Translations under genes and position numbers: made by a program | The notes under the pieces: generated by a model | What the model was told of the DNA's origin: nothing | What the model saw: only the letters and a program-made list of their open reading frames with translations | Database searches by the model: none | Origin: Trichuris trichiura | Lineage: Eukaryota > Nematoda > Enoplea > Trichinellida > Trichuridae | Length of the DNA: 64,000 bases | Direction of reading: 5' to 3' | Assembly: GCA_037903355.1 (NCBI GenBank) | Contig: JBAJFE010000014.1 | Location: 7,192,001-7,256,000, forward strand | Part shown: piece by piece, positions 33,380 through 45,054 of the stretch | Layout of the letters: every line of letters begins with the position of its first letter | Numbering within the stretch: position 1 is the first letter of the stretch

Positions 33380-36300
33380 AAAAGCATGAGCTAAAAAACC
33401 ATATTGATTTGTTAATCTACCAATAATGTTTTACAGCAACGCAGAAGTGATGACTGAAGCTTGTCCTCAACAACGTGCTGTTGAAAACGTTAACCGACTG
33501 GCAGTAATTATGTGATGAAATAAAAAATGTTTTCAGGTATTCCTAAAGTATGTTAGTCAGGCAATCGATTGTAAATAACGTGTCTCGCACCTTACTTTTG
33601 TTGACATTTATGAAACAATTGTACCCGACTGAAAACTTTTTTAAAACTAATTGCAGTAGGCTTTCGTTATCCACGGGTTTGACTCAACGCGGTTTGCCTT
33701 TAGAAAACAATGACTTTATTTCCAGCAGGGATTAACGAGTCGCTACTGAACATAACAGCAGCACAGTGCCCTTTTTTGTGTATGTAGTGGTAGGATTCCA
33801 TCATGTGATCTGAGAAAATGGTTTTTTCCATTCTTATGTCTTCTCAACCCTGCGCATAATGCTAATACCTCGTGTTACTATGATGAGCTATCACTCCCGT
33901 GTTGCTTTTAGTTTCTCAATTCTCCAAATTAGGCTTAAGTACCTCATACTATTGTAAATCAATTTCTTAAGTCATAATGGCTCATGAATAGTAATAAAAT
34001 TCCTTATCCATAAAAGCAGTTAGGATGGAATATTGACTGTCTCAGAAAGGCTGCACACGTTTTCTGAAGAAACACGGTAAGATCGCTTAATGCAGCAAAA
34101 TTTTAAATTTACTTGAGCTAATTGCCTGTTTGATGGATTACGAAGTCCGTTAACAACAGCAAAGGTTTAAAAAAATAACAGCACGGCTTAGTCCATTGAA
34201 GTTGAAATGTCCTTTGGTGTGCAATAATTTTAAATCGAAAAAACGCAATTTACACCATTGTTTAATCACTTCTATTAGCAAAAAGTGCAAATCGATATCA
34301 GAACCGTCACCCTATCATGTTTCTCCAAGATAGTCATTGCTCAATGCTGACAACTGCTAAACGACATAAGTTTAGGTTGTTGAAGATTGAGAAGGCTGAG
34401 AGAAGAATTTTATGCATAGGCGACAATAAAAGATGGTTGTCTCAAAGTTTTCGGAACGCTTCTGGTTCTATAGCCAGCAGAAGTCAATTAAACACATGCA
34501 ACATCTGGTTGCCCATAGCTGTCTTTATGATCAAGATACGGATAAAGGGGTAAAGGGTTTTACTGATCAGAACAGCTAATGCTTCATCTGAACTTTACGC
34601 CTCTGCATCTTTGTCTGAATGTTCTCTCATCCTCCCACTGAAGATCATATGTCACGGGAGCATGTTACCATATGAAAAACCAGAGGCGCGTTGGTATGCC
34701 ATAATCCTTCCATTAACTGGGACAGAGACGTCAAAGTTAATTAAGAATGAATATGGAAAGGATTGTGCAACTGAGTGCCTTCGGTTTGTTTGAGCAAAAT
34801 GCCAGGCTGCACGTCACAATTATAATCTACTGTTGAGGAATGCAAACTGGCACGTCAATATGAGCGTGTCAACTACGCATGTCAGGATGACTCACGTTTG
34901 GCGGACTGACAATTGTGTGACACGCCGTTCGGTGTCTAGCTGCTCGCGTTCGCTTCACTCTTCGCTGTCTTTCGCTGTAGGTGGTTGCGTGTCCTTTCAT
35001 TCGTTATTCAGTTCGCTTAGCAAAGAGGTGTTATTGTTGCATCTCTTTCTGTTGCTACAGTTCTCAATTCAGCTCTGAATACCACAACAAAATCAGTTAG
35101 ACATCTTCAATTTTCAGAAACAATTTATTTCTACAATTATTACACTTTATTACGCAAAGGTATTTTTTCATCATTTTTACGTTAAAGCCACTTTCCTTTA
35201 TTTCCTCTCCAAAGTACTTGAACCAGCATTTTGTTAGGTAGTAGTCTAGCCTAGTTCTTCTCACTGCGGTATCGTTTTAATGGGAACTGTCAAGTGCTAT
35301 TCGTCTTTACATAGTGCAACTGATTGACAACTACAAGGCTAGATGAAAAGTACGTCAGATAGCTTTTTCAAGTTAGCGTACGCTTCGAGAAACATGTTCT
35401 GCTATGCAGGACAGGAAGTTCTGAAGTATCTTGAAAGAAATGAAGAAGGCGTTCTCGTCACGAGAATCATACTTTTCACATTTTTCAGCTCACACTTCAG
35501 ACGTGACCACCAGGCTGGCACATAGAAACAAAGGCTGTAATGATTTATCGACCTTATTTTTCTTTGCTAAAGATGCCAGTGCCATATGTCTACCTTTCTA
35601 GTCAGAATACATGCTGACAGCGTCTGTTGCTAAGTACCCATTCAATGAATAATGATTATGATAGCCATCGTAGGAAAATAGATGGCTAGCGGTATATGAA
35701 ACGCTTGTACAGCTGTCATTAAGCACACCTCTGAATTCATGCTGAAAGCTTCTCATGGGTTAGTGCAGCAGTTCAGGTTTCAATCGTCAACAACTGAAAG
35801 CATGGAGACTAGGGACGAGAACGAAATGCACAAGTGAAAGTTCAAAGATCATAGGACTTAACGTGATGTTTTTTGTTATCAAAATTGGATGAAAATTTTT
35901 TTGTTGATAGAAAAATAACAGAATTTTGCTATGTCTGTTATATTCATGAGGAAGACTCCTGGGTAAGTAAATACGCTCATTTCATGTAGTTGCATGCCCA
36001 GATTCTGAAGTTCAAGGTAACAGGAAGGAACCTTCAATGCCAATATTATTGTTTAACGTTCGTTTGCTCTCCACTGAAGGAGATACAAGAGTAGCCCTGA
36101 CAGCTCCGAATAATAAAGCCTTTGTCTGCTAATGGGCGCTTTTCGTAAAAACAGAAACAATAGGAAGAAAATTTCCAAGAAACTAGCAGCAGAATAACTA
36201 TAGGTTTGATTTTTGCAATACCCTTTTAAACTCAATGCTACATTGACCATTGTGGGGTTCACAAGCTCTGCTTTTCACATTCCTATCACATGTTTGAGAA

Positions 36301-38160
36301 TTACTTCACTGTGCTGCAAACTGACATGGTTTTGTGGCCATTACGCGTCACTACAGCTACAATTCACCGCGGTTTGACATTTTGCCTATACTGTTTGCCT
36401 AGAACTCAACAAATAAAATGAGCCTGGATAAAAATTGCTGAAAGCATATGTAATCCTCTTGGAAGATGTTGTGATGCGGGTTTGGCTAGTGATTGTGAGC
36501 TCATTTATATTGTGGAATAATCTGCTATTTTTATTAATTAATAATGATAGCATTGCGCTGAGCGAAAATTTAATGGGCAGATGCCTGCCCCGCATATGCA
36601 TCCTATTTCTCAAGCTTGAAGTTGACAAAAGCCTAGGGTGTTTGACTAGTGTTTCATTGTTATTGGTTTGTCACATCGAATTATTTTCTCTAAGTATTGT
36701 AAAATGCGCGTTAAACTTCGCATTATACTCTCAAAGTGTTTGTAAAACCAGGTAAATGATATTTTGTCTTTCTTGACGATTGGCGACTGTTGATAAAAAC
36801 GAGGTAGCTGACATCCACAGCTTTCAGGGCTTTCCACACTTAGTTATTCAGCTGACGAGTGCAGAACATCTTTTCTCCCATTCACTTAGATATTAATAGG
36901 TTCTGGTCCTTCCCTGGAACAAAAGCTAAACTATGCCATTTCTGCGTCGGAACAAACTATTTATTTTTGTGGAGAAGCTGATTTCATTTTAACAACTTTT
37001 ATTCCTGGAATGCAGCGCAACCCAAAAATAAAAGATCGTTTTTGAATTTGTACCTTACGATCAAGGTTCATGAAAGGTCTTGAAAGCTATGAAAAAAGCA
37101 AATCAACGGACTCTAGTCTACAAAAATGGCGGGATGTTAAACAGAGTAGCTGATCGACGTCCAGGCAGTTTTTAGTAAGCTATTTATTAATAATTACTTC
37201 GTATCGTTGTCTCTTGAATATCCACAACCAAAATATCTCGAAATGCTATTATATTGTCATCAAATTCTTCATTGTAACTGCAGCATCAATCCTGCTTTTA
37301 TTGTTGAAAGTTATTCCAGCTTCAGTTTATCCGCATGCTATATGCGTCCATGAAAGCTGAATGAAGCAGCTAACCGTCCTAATGTGACTGGCTAGGAGTC
37401 CTTAGGATTAAAATTTTAAACGTTTTCCAATTTAAAGCTGATGATGACGGAACCAGAAAGTTACAAAGGATCAAGATCCCTATTTCATACAATCAATATT
37501 GTTTGTTCACATAAGGTGTGCAGCCATCCACTATTTAGGTATTTTTCTGTAATTACAGTTAAAGATTGTCAGTGATGCTCACCATTGCATTAAGAAATAG
37601 TATTATCAATCATATTACAAGTTAAGGAGACAGTTATATTCTGATTGCTTACTTGGCTTTTCAGTGCATTCATTGATGAAAACAGACAGCTATTAACATG
37701 CACATGTTGATTCACTCCTTTGATATGCACTGGAAATGCTCGCAGTTGTCAGTGCTTTGAGTTGAAGAACAAATGGTTTGCCATAAGACAGATTACTAGT
37801 CATAAATACAGATGACAGCGCAATCCTTGCGTCTATGAAACTGAGCTTCTAAAACAAACTTTCTCCTTAGTGAAGAGCGGTGTTTAAGTCGAGCAGAAAA
37901 ATTTCGGTCTGAATTCAGAGTTGCGCAAATTTAAGTAACACATTTCGTCCCCATTAACGCATAAATTATCTTCGCTTCCAATATTAACTGCTTATCCAGT
38001 CGTTCTGATTGGCTGTCCTCTAACCAGAGGGAGTGAGAACCGCCAATAGACCAAGCTTTTATAATTAAAAAAATGAATCAATCATTCCCTCTAGCAATGT
38101 TAATAAATATAACATTTTTAAAAATTCTTTTATATTTCCAATGATCAAGCTTTGAAGATG
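33380..38160. other. Long AT-rich stretch, no gene seen
   Basis: Nearly 5 kb in which I could support no exon, RNA gene or complete transposon. A faint Penelope-tail echo (TTTTCGGAACGCTTCTGGTTCTA near 34440) suggests old insertions. It could be an intron or intergenic spacer; the K2P or RPC9 regulatory DNA might lie here, but the sequence alone does not show it. Confidence 0.5.
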
Positions 38161-38169
38161 TAGTAAACC

Positions 38170-38480
38170 CAGTTGACAAACGCACATAGGAAAGGTTGCC
38201 AAACACTTTATTCTACCGACACAACACGAATCTCTTCACCTTCTAACCCTCCGTGGGTGCTCTTTATATACTCCTCATCCTGGCGGGGGCTGAGCGTCAC
38301 TTCGTAGGCCAGGTGACATCTGGCGGCTGTTTCCGGTGACCGCCGTGGGCCTGTCCTGACGGCTATTTCCGGTGACCGCCTTGCGCGTCTCACTTTCAAG
38401 GCTTGTCCTGCAGGGATCGTCGCTTTCACCGCCCGTCGTACAGGAAGCAGTTTCCCTAATTTCCGTCGCGCTGTTCATCA
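38170..38480. other. GC-rich island with duplicated 20-mer
   Basis: Base composition jumps in GC relative to both sides. The phrase CGGCTGTTTCCGGTGACCGCC is followed 37 bp later by CGGCTATTTCCGGTGACCGCC. The start (AACACTTTATTCTACCGACAC) resembles the edge of an LTR, but no second copy was found. A solo LTR is the likeliest reading. Confidence 0.35.
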
Positions 38481-39869
38481 CAGAAGTCTCGATGAGAAGG
38501 ATCCAGAATACTTGAATTTCTAATACAATTTTCATTAGGAACGTTTAGTCTTCTTGTAGAAGAAAGAACTTCAACGCGTCCGTTAAAACACCGCTTTTTT
38601 CTGGGACTGACGTTAGCTGACGCCGTGAAAATGCTACTGTTCATACTTGAGTCTTTTTACGCATTAAACTTTATACCTCGTAAGAGATGCTACAGTATCG
38701 TCGCTTAATGGGATAAAAATGCCATAGGAGGTTTGAAGCTCGCCGGAGCACGGATCCTCAAAGCTTCGAATCATTATATTTCTATCTCATTAGGCAAACA
38801 ATACTGTTATATGCCTCCTAAGAACGCATACATCTGTTACCGGAAACCTAGTCTTCAAACTTTATCGCTGATTCCGATGGAAAAAACATGAACAAAAAAT
38901 TGTTTCACGCCATTAGGTCATTTAGTGAATCAGGTTTCTTACATAGCAGTGCGACCCAAGCACTATGTTATTTTTTCTTCGCGGCAAGGTCTATGACGTA
39001 TTCACCTGTTTCAATGGCTACATCGATCATTTCTAAACGTGTATCTGCATAATTTAAAACTTGCGCAATGTTTAAATGGAATAAGTCATTCTTGAGAAAA
39101 AACGTGCACAGCAATTGTTACAGCTATCTATGGCCAAAATGCTGACGTGATTATGCATGATGTATTACTATTAATAAGACTGTAGGGGGAAAACCACCCA
39201 TCTGTTAACTTTTCGAGCGTTTTCTGCGATTGACTTCCGCTTTGCTTAACAGTGCACGTACTAAGCTGTGCCTAACAGTGTACGTCCTACTAACACTATG
39301 AAAACTGAAGTTGTCAAAAGGTTATGTACATCAGCGATGATCAGTGAGACTCATTATTCAGAACCGTAACTTCTGCTCTGCTAAACACACACCACTGCTG
39401 AATAACGCTCTATATATACACACGGTCTCTGCCTGAGGGCATGACCACCTGATGCGCAACTCAGTTTCATATCGAATAGCCAATGACATTTATAGCTGCT
39501 GTGAAGCAAATATCCGGAGCCATTAGTGTTATCACAGACAAACGTTCATGACAAACAAAATAACATCTGTCTAGGTCAGGCTTGTTGACGCAGCGATACT
39601 TTCTCCAGGGTTGCTAATGCCATGGGTGATTCTTGCTTGGTCATATACTTTTATTTAGCTGCACTACTTGTTATGTGACACAACAACTTCCAGTTTGAAA
39701 GCACGTTTCATTACTTTCTGTTTTTCCGGAGGGAAAGGGACCTTTCAGGACCATGCTCATAAACTTTTCCAGATCAACCAGCTCCTTGATAGCTAAACTC
39801 ATTTCCCCTATAGTACCCAGAAAATTTCAGCCCTGATTGAGGAACAAGTAGCGTCTACTATTTCTGCTT
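38481..39869. other. No gene seen
   Basis: No supported feature. Confidence 0.4.
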
Positions 39870-39931
39870 AACTTTTCTGTCATAATGCAAAGGTTTTATT
39901 ACGGAGTAGTTCCCGTTTTAATGCGCGTAAA

Positions 39932-39972
39932 CTCCGGAGCTTTCGGGTCGACCGGGACCTGTCTTCAGCGGT
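39932..39972 (-). ncRNA. Hammerhead-like ribozyme motif, family B
   Basis: Minus strand: CUGAAGA, C, stem AGGUC/GACCC (one mismatch), loop CCGGUC, GAAA, G, CUCCGGAG, U. Stem II is damaged on this arm only. Confidence 0.55.
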
Positions 39973-40004
39973 TGTGATTTATGGGTATGATACCCATAAA
40001 TCAC

Positions 40005-40047
40005 AACCGCTGAAGACGGGTCCCGGTCGACCCGAAAGCGCCGGAGT
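40005..40047 (+). ncRNA. Hammerhead-like ribozyme motif, family B
   Basis: CUGAAGA (40010-40016), C, stem GGGUC/GACCC with loop CCGGUC, GAAA, G, CGCCGGAG. Stem II is intact here while the palindromic stem III has one change (CGCC for CUCC). Confidence 0.62.
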
Positions 40048-40876
40048 TTACGCGCATTAAAACGGGAACTACTCCGTAATAAAACCTTTGCATTATGAAA
40101 ATATACGGTCCCGTACGAAGAAATCACATTTTCAAAACTTTTCTGTCTGTAAAATAAAACTTTTCAGAAACTGAAGCAAGATTAACATGGCCGTTTCTCA
40201 GTTATAAATGGAAGGCGAATTCACAATTAGCGTACTGCAGCATAAAGTTTCCTGAACTATTATAATACAGTATCTTAGGTCGACATTGAAAAAAATAATC
40301 AAGTACGGCAATTTCGTAATGTTTTCAATAAAATCACGATTGCATCGTTTAATGGACGTAGAATAAAAGGAAGGATCTTCATCTCACTTCTTATCTGTCA
40401 TCGCCTTGCCATCAAAACATCCTGTATTCAATAACCGTGAAAAGATCACTCAATTTATTGAAGAGTGCTAACGCCATTGCCGAAGAACTGCATTTTGACC
40501 TTACCAGCTTAACTTCGTGGACTTGACTTCAAGTCAGCCTGGCCTGGAAGCAGTTGATCCTGCTGGCATACCTGCATTCACCTATACGCTTTGTCTGGTG
40601 TAAATCCAGTATACGTAAAAGGTAAGTGTAGTAACTACAGAGCCAGCCCTATATCTGCTAAGTACAGCATGCATGAGGAACAAGCTGCTTACAAGTACTA
40701 TATTATCTGCTCGCCCGCATTTTTACAGCATAAGCATAATATAGAGGTTGTACATCATCTGCTGGTAAAGTATTTATGAAATTTGCAGCATTCACTTAGT
40801 ATACCATGCCTACAATCAGAGCATCTGCGACAACCCATATTTCTATGGTACACGTATGTATGCATGTATGTGTGCT

Positions 40877-41062
40877 GTAAAAGGATTGCTAGAGTGGCTG
40901 GGATCTCCTTGCATTCAGCATTTGGAATACTGCATGGAGCCCTTGGTCTCAGGAAGCTTTCCGCGCGGTGGGTCCCGAAAGCGCTCCACGAAGAACGGCT
41001 GCTCCGACGCGTTAACCTTTCTCAGGAGCTTTTCATGAAGATTGAAGCAAACGAGACCTGCT
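40877..41062 (+). pseudogene. Mariner transposase fragment
   Basis: Nearly 190 bp match the helix-turn-helix part of the mariner at 30660-31690: A-G-I-S-L-H-S-A-F-G-I-L-H, then L-R-K-L-S-A-R-W-V-P, ending at E-A-N-E-T. The two copies differ at about one base in eight. Flanking sequence is unrelated, so it is an isolated fragment. Confidence 0.85.
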
Positions 41063-41194
41063 GTTTTGGGGTTTGGTCCCCTTGCCGAACGGTCAACCGC
41101 CAACAGCTCAGTTGCCTAACAGTCATTTGCCTGAACGGTTACTTGGCCGAAGGATTAAGCATTCAATAACTTCCCTTTAAAACGAAATTTGAAA

Positions 41195-41345
41195 ACTTGA
41201 GGCGCTTTCATAATGAAAAACTTTATTACGGATAGGTTCCCATTTTTTTATGGATGTAAAAAGACTCCGGAGCTTTCGGGTCATTCGAGACCCATCATCA
41301 GCGGTCTTAAGTTGAAATATTACAACTTAAGTCATCGTGGCAATT
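41195..41345 (-). repeat. Penelope-like tail, family B, mostly single-armed
   Basis: The minus strand shows the hammerhead-like core, then the family B tail to CATTATGAAAGC. A stub of the opposite arm remains as ACTTAAG/CTTAAGT around 41310-41335, so this was probably a double tail with one arm lost. Confidence 0.65.
41264..41305 (-). ncRNA. Hammerhead-like ribozyme motif, family B
   Basis: Minus strand: CUGAUGA, U, stem GGGUC/GACCC with loop UCGAAU, GAAA, G, CUCCGGAG, UC. Identical in the core to the plus-strand motif at 13479-13522. Confidence 0.65.
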
Positions 41346-41639
41346 GATCACAGTATGTCCATGTTGTAGGCAAGGAGATAGGAATGACGATGCAATTCCT
41401 TTAACAAACCCCCAATTCACGGAATTATTCCAATGAGTTTTGCGCTCTCATAAAATTGCGGTGAAGTAATTGTTTTCGTCAGCTTGCCTGCATCATTAGT
41501 TTCTGTTGCTATTTCTTCTTTGCAGACATCCCTAGCCTGGACCACAGCATCAACAAAACGGTGCTGGACGTTAACGCGCTTTGTTCATGACGAACCATCC
41601 TGCTGTTGGCTAATACTAATTGTAGTAGAACTGTTGCAC

Positions 41640-42860
41640 GTCTAACGGCTTCCTGCAGCGCAAACTGACAACTCTGTTCACGCGAACTGGAATCCCGACA
41701 TTTCTTGCGTTGTACACTTCAGTGCCATGTATTCTGCTGCGATACATGACAGAGTTACAGTGCACTGTTTGTCAGAGTTCCACGACGTAGTCACTCCTGA
41801 GACACGTACGACAAGACCAGTTTTGGGAACGTTTACCTTCCTAGTCGCTTGCCCAACCAGAGTCACGGTATGCTGTTACCGAATCTACAGTGTTCCTGTA
41901 GACCAGCCACATGTTTATCTCATGATTCGCTTGGCGACAAGCCAGTGGATTTCACCAGGGTTATCGTTATACGTCCTGATGACGCCCACTGTGTGCTGTA
42001 ATTTAGGACGGTTGGCATGCTTTACACATAAGAGGTTAACAACTGCCACTATGTACAGAATTTCCTTCATTTCTATTCGTTCATGTTCTGTTTTCGGAGC
42101 CATTTCCTTCGCCAATTCCTGGTTCGGATTCTATAAGCTTTTTGCTATTTTACTTTCAATAACATCAAACCTTTCCAAGATTTGGTCGATGTGCTTGTCT
42201 TAATTAACTGACAGAGTTCCAAGCTTCTTGTCTTAGTTAATTCCGGTTTCACGGCACCAATGGGCTTTACCTAAGTCTTTCATTTCTAATTGCTTGTGCA
42301 GTGCCCTTTTTCAGATATTTGGTGGTTTGCTCATCATTCGACGGAATCAGCAAGTCATCCACATAAAGCAACACCAACACCTTTTCACTTCTATGCCGAT
42401 AATAGACACATGGGTCGTTTTTCAGTCTTTTCGTGCCGAACTTTCCCGGCGAGCCAGCTAGCATGTCCTACCGCGCTCGCCTCGGCCGTTTCAAGCCATA
42501 AATGAATTTTTCAAGGCGATACTACGTTGAGTTTTGGCATTTGGAAACACCTTCAGGTAGCCTATGCAGTTTTCTCCGCTGCGCTTTGGATTAAGAAATG
42601 CAGTGAAACTATCCATCTGATAGACGTCGAGATCACATTGTGCTGACGATGAAAGGAGCAAGTGAAGCGGTGTATGGCCTACGGTGGGCGCAAAGGTGTT
42701 TCCAACGCAAGCTTTTCTGCGCTTTTATCGCCATTTCGCTTTCCTAACTTCGGCCAAACCACGTTGATTGATCGACAGGTTGACTTTCGGAAGGGTACGT
42801 TGATCCAACTCTTTGGTGACTTTTAGCTCGTACCGCACTGCCATAGGCCTGAGCCCCATA
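41640..42860 (-). pseudogene. Copia-type pol remnant
   Basis: Minus-strand frames in order from 42860: a reverse transcriptase start with R-G-L-A-E-V and L-D-V-Y-Q-M-D-S-F-T-A-F-L-N, a finger block with R-S-I-A-L-K-N-S, the catalytic Y-V-D-D-L-L-I at about 42350, the RT/RNase H linker (P-K-T-E-H-E-R-I-E-M-K), and an RNase H block with S-W-N-S-D-K-Q and A-A-E-Y-M-A-L at about 41700. Stops and shifts separate every block. No LTR was found. It is the only Copia (Pseudoviridae) material in the window. Confidence 0.82.
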
Positions 42861-43239
42861 GTTTCTCATGGTAAACTTCCAATGTGGATAATTTGCACCA
42901 TCGAGGTGTTTGGAATCTGAAATCTCTCAAGCTAATAAGGTAGTTACACCGCAGCGCTTCACGGCAAATTGATTCCGCAGGGGCAATTTTTCATTATAAT
43001 TTGCGCCCCATGTCTTTCATTGTCCGTCATATCGCGCAGAGAAAGCATGATGGGTTCAACCTGTCGGGAGGCGGTACGTTTGTTATTAACAATAGCGAAG
43101 CGAAGGAAAAGAGAACAAGCGAAATCATTGAAGAGAGAAAAAGATTTGGAATCGGCAACTGAATATCCTGTGCGTACTTCGCGTTCAAGGGAAGAGAAAT
43201 GACGACGCGCTTCCTCTACGCTCTTCAAGGAGAATATGC
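42861..43239. other. Unassigned stretch between Copia and Penelope remnants
   Basis: A 98-codon minus-strand frame (43255-42959) is open but has no features that I recognise. It may be upstream Copia sequence or Penelope 3' sequence. Confidence 0.3.
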
Positions 43240-43700
43240 GCTGAAGCAGAGTCAAATGCGTATTATTCAGGATGTGTCAATTGGTTGCCTTAATGGCACG
43301 CCAGCTGACAGAAATAGCATTCTCTGCTATATAGAATCTTTACTTCAAATGAGAAAAGCGAAGACGTTCGCGTGCCGTTTGAAAAGGCGTGGGCCACAAG
43401 CAGATTTGGTGTTGTTCAGGACTTTGTCTTCTAGATGTTTCACGAAAATTTCAGCTAGAACGGGAGATAGTGGACTTCCCATTGTAGCTCCACTGCTTTG
43501 TGGAAGGAAGCCGTCTTGAAACAAAATTCTTACTTTCCTTCATGCGAAAGGAGATCAGTGTCAGGATTTGGAACGGGTTGGGATTCGTCCTATGTATGAG
43601 GTTTGTGTCTGCGAAGAGATCTTCTAATACATTTAAGGTGTACATGGTGGGAACGCTCGTGAAGAGAACTTTTTCTTAGCTCACCATAATCTCTGTGGGT
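43240..43700 (-). pseudogene. Penelope-like reverse transcriptase remnant
   Basis: The minus strand gives L-F-T-S-V-P-T-M-Y-T-L-N-V-L, then, after shifts, G-S-P-L-S-P-V-L-A-E-I-F-V-K-H-L-E and L-F-K-R-H-A-N, matching in order the RT of the Penelope copy at 47713-49267. The catalytic Y-I-D-D is replaced and several shifts occur, so it is an old copy. Sequence above it (to about 44330) may include more of the same element but could not be read. Confidence 0.7.
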
Positions 43701-44418
43701 GGTATGTTAAATTATCTCACTTCCTTGCAGGTATCCTCACTGTTCTTGACGTAGGGCATTTATACCTGAGTGCTTTTAGCACAGACATAAGGTACAAGTA
43801 CAACTTGGATGCCGCGATGTTTACGCTCAATGCCACTTACCTCAGAAAAATTCCAGCCTTACGTATCCTTGGAATGCAGCAAAGTTCAGGGCACTTGGCG
43901 TTGCAGATGAAGTATACGTGCCGCCCGATCTTTTTCAATATCACGTTACTTGTCTCTCACGCAGGCTGGGCGAACAGCAAAGAAAAATTTTTCCTCACTT
44001 GTTCAGTCGGATTGCTAAGGGTGATCAGTTTTTGCTGGCAAGTAGTGCAAATATCTCAGCATGAAATGACTTTTGCGGTAAAAACTTTACATTCGCCTTG
44101 CCGGTCTTCCTGATGATGATGATGATGATGTCCGGTTTTCGCTAGAGACCTTTCAAAGCTTTCTGTTCTAAGTTGGTAAGGATTGACGGGACCATGAAGT
44201 CACGTTGTAAAAAAATATCTACGATCGCAGTTCTAACTGCTGCTCCCGCAGATCGTTTTACTGAAGGCACTCTGTCTTTGTAATAGTGAGGATTGCAGCT
44301 TAAACCAGTTTATCTTTCGCTTGCATTAAAACTTCCACACTCCTTTCCAAAGTCATGAAACAAAGGCGTTTTCCTTAAAAAAGCTGTTGAATTTTATGCA
44401 GTTTATTGACTGCTGAAC
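43701..44418. other. Unassigned, with a short GAT repeat
   Basis: (GAT)n of six units near 44112-44130; otherwise only broken frames. Possibly upstream sequence of the Penelope remnant. Confidence 0.35.
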
Positions 44419-44859
44419 TACCGTATATGACGGCCTGCTAGAACACCCCTTACCCAAGTAATGATTAGCCCAGTTATGGCGACGCTGATTGCTTACGTCA
44501 GGGTCAATTCTGATTGGTCAGTTTCCTGTGAATGCTAACCGTCCATTCAGTTGGAACTGTCTTTCCTCAACTTCAACGCGAAAACTGATCAGCTGCCTAT
44601 TAGCGCATGTTGTACAGCACTGCGTAGACTATGAGAAAAGAATCGTATCGAATAGGATTATTGGACCTCTATCACAACTGTCGCATGTAAAACACAGGTG
44701 AATAAATTCTAAAAGCGGACAAATATGGTTCCTGACGCGGAGAACATTGATTGCAAGAGAAAACGATTAAGCTAAGCACGGACTTCGTCAGTGTCTGGTA
44801 ATCGCTCGTCTTCTGTGTCGTCCAACGGGGTGGAGATGGAGCACTTTCGAAAAGACTTC

Positions 44860-45044
44860 TGTTGTATTCCGTCACTAACCTTTTATTCACGAAAATACGA
44901 TAACAAGTCTGGTTGCACCATGACCTCCAGAAAAACCCAGAGTCAATATAATATCAAAATATAATCCTGTCAAGCAACATGGGACCCATAGGTTCACTTG
45001 CCTTGAAGATGTGCCGTTCCTGATCAGCAGGTTCCGATACAACA
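44860..45044 (-). repeat. Gypsy 3' LTR
   Basis: 185 bp beginning TGTTGTATTCC and ending in ACAACA (as read on the plus strand), matching the other LTR at about nine positions in ten. In element orientation the purine run AGGAGGGACGAG lies directly before it (plus-strand 45045-45056), the expected polypurine tract. Confidence 0.9.
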
Positions 45045-45054
45045 CTCGTCCCTC

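Larger units (their letters stand above)
39882..40135. mobile_element. Penelope-like double-tail hairpin, family B
   Basis: Arms of about 100 bp are almost perfectly complementary and meet at ATGGGTATGATACCCAT (about 39979-39995). The right arm runs on through codons M-K-I-Y-G-P-V-R-R-N-H-I-F-K; the left arm stops at CATAATG. Direct repeats AACTTTTCTGTC (39870-39881 and 40136-40147) form a 12-bp target-site duplication. Confidence 0.88.

Noticed and set aside
37438..37475. GCTGATGATGACGGAACCAGAAAG as another hammerhead-like site
   Set aside because: The stem partner of GGAAC is missing and GAAA is not placed after a stem.
44112..44130. CTGATGATGATG as a hammerhead core
   Set aside because: It is a plain GAT repeat without a stem II or GAAA.
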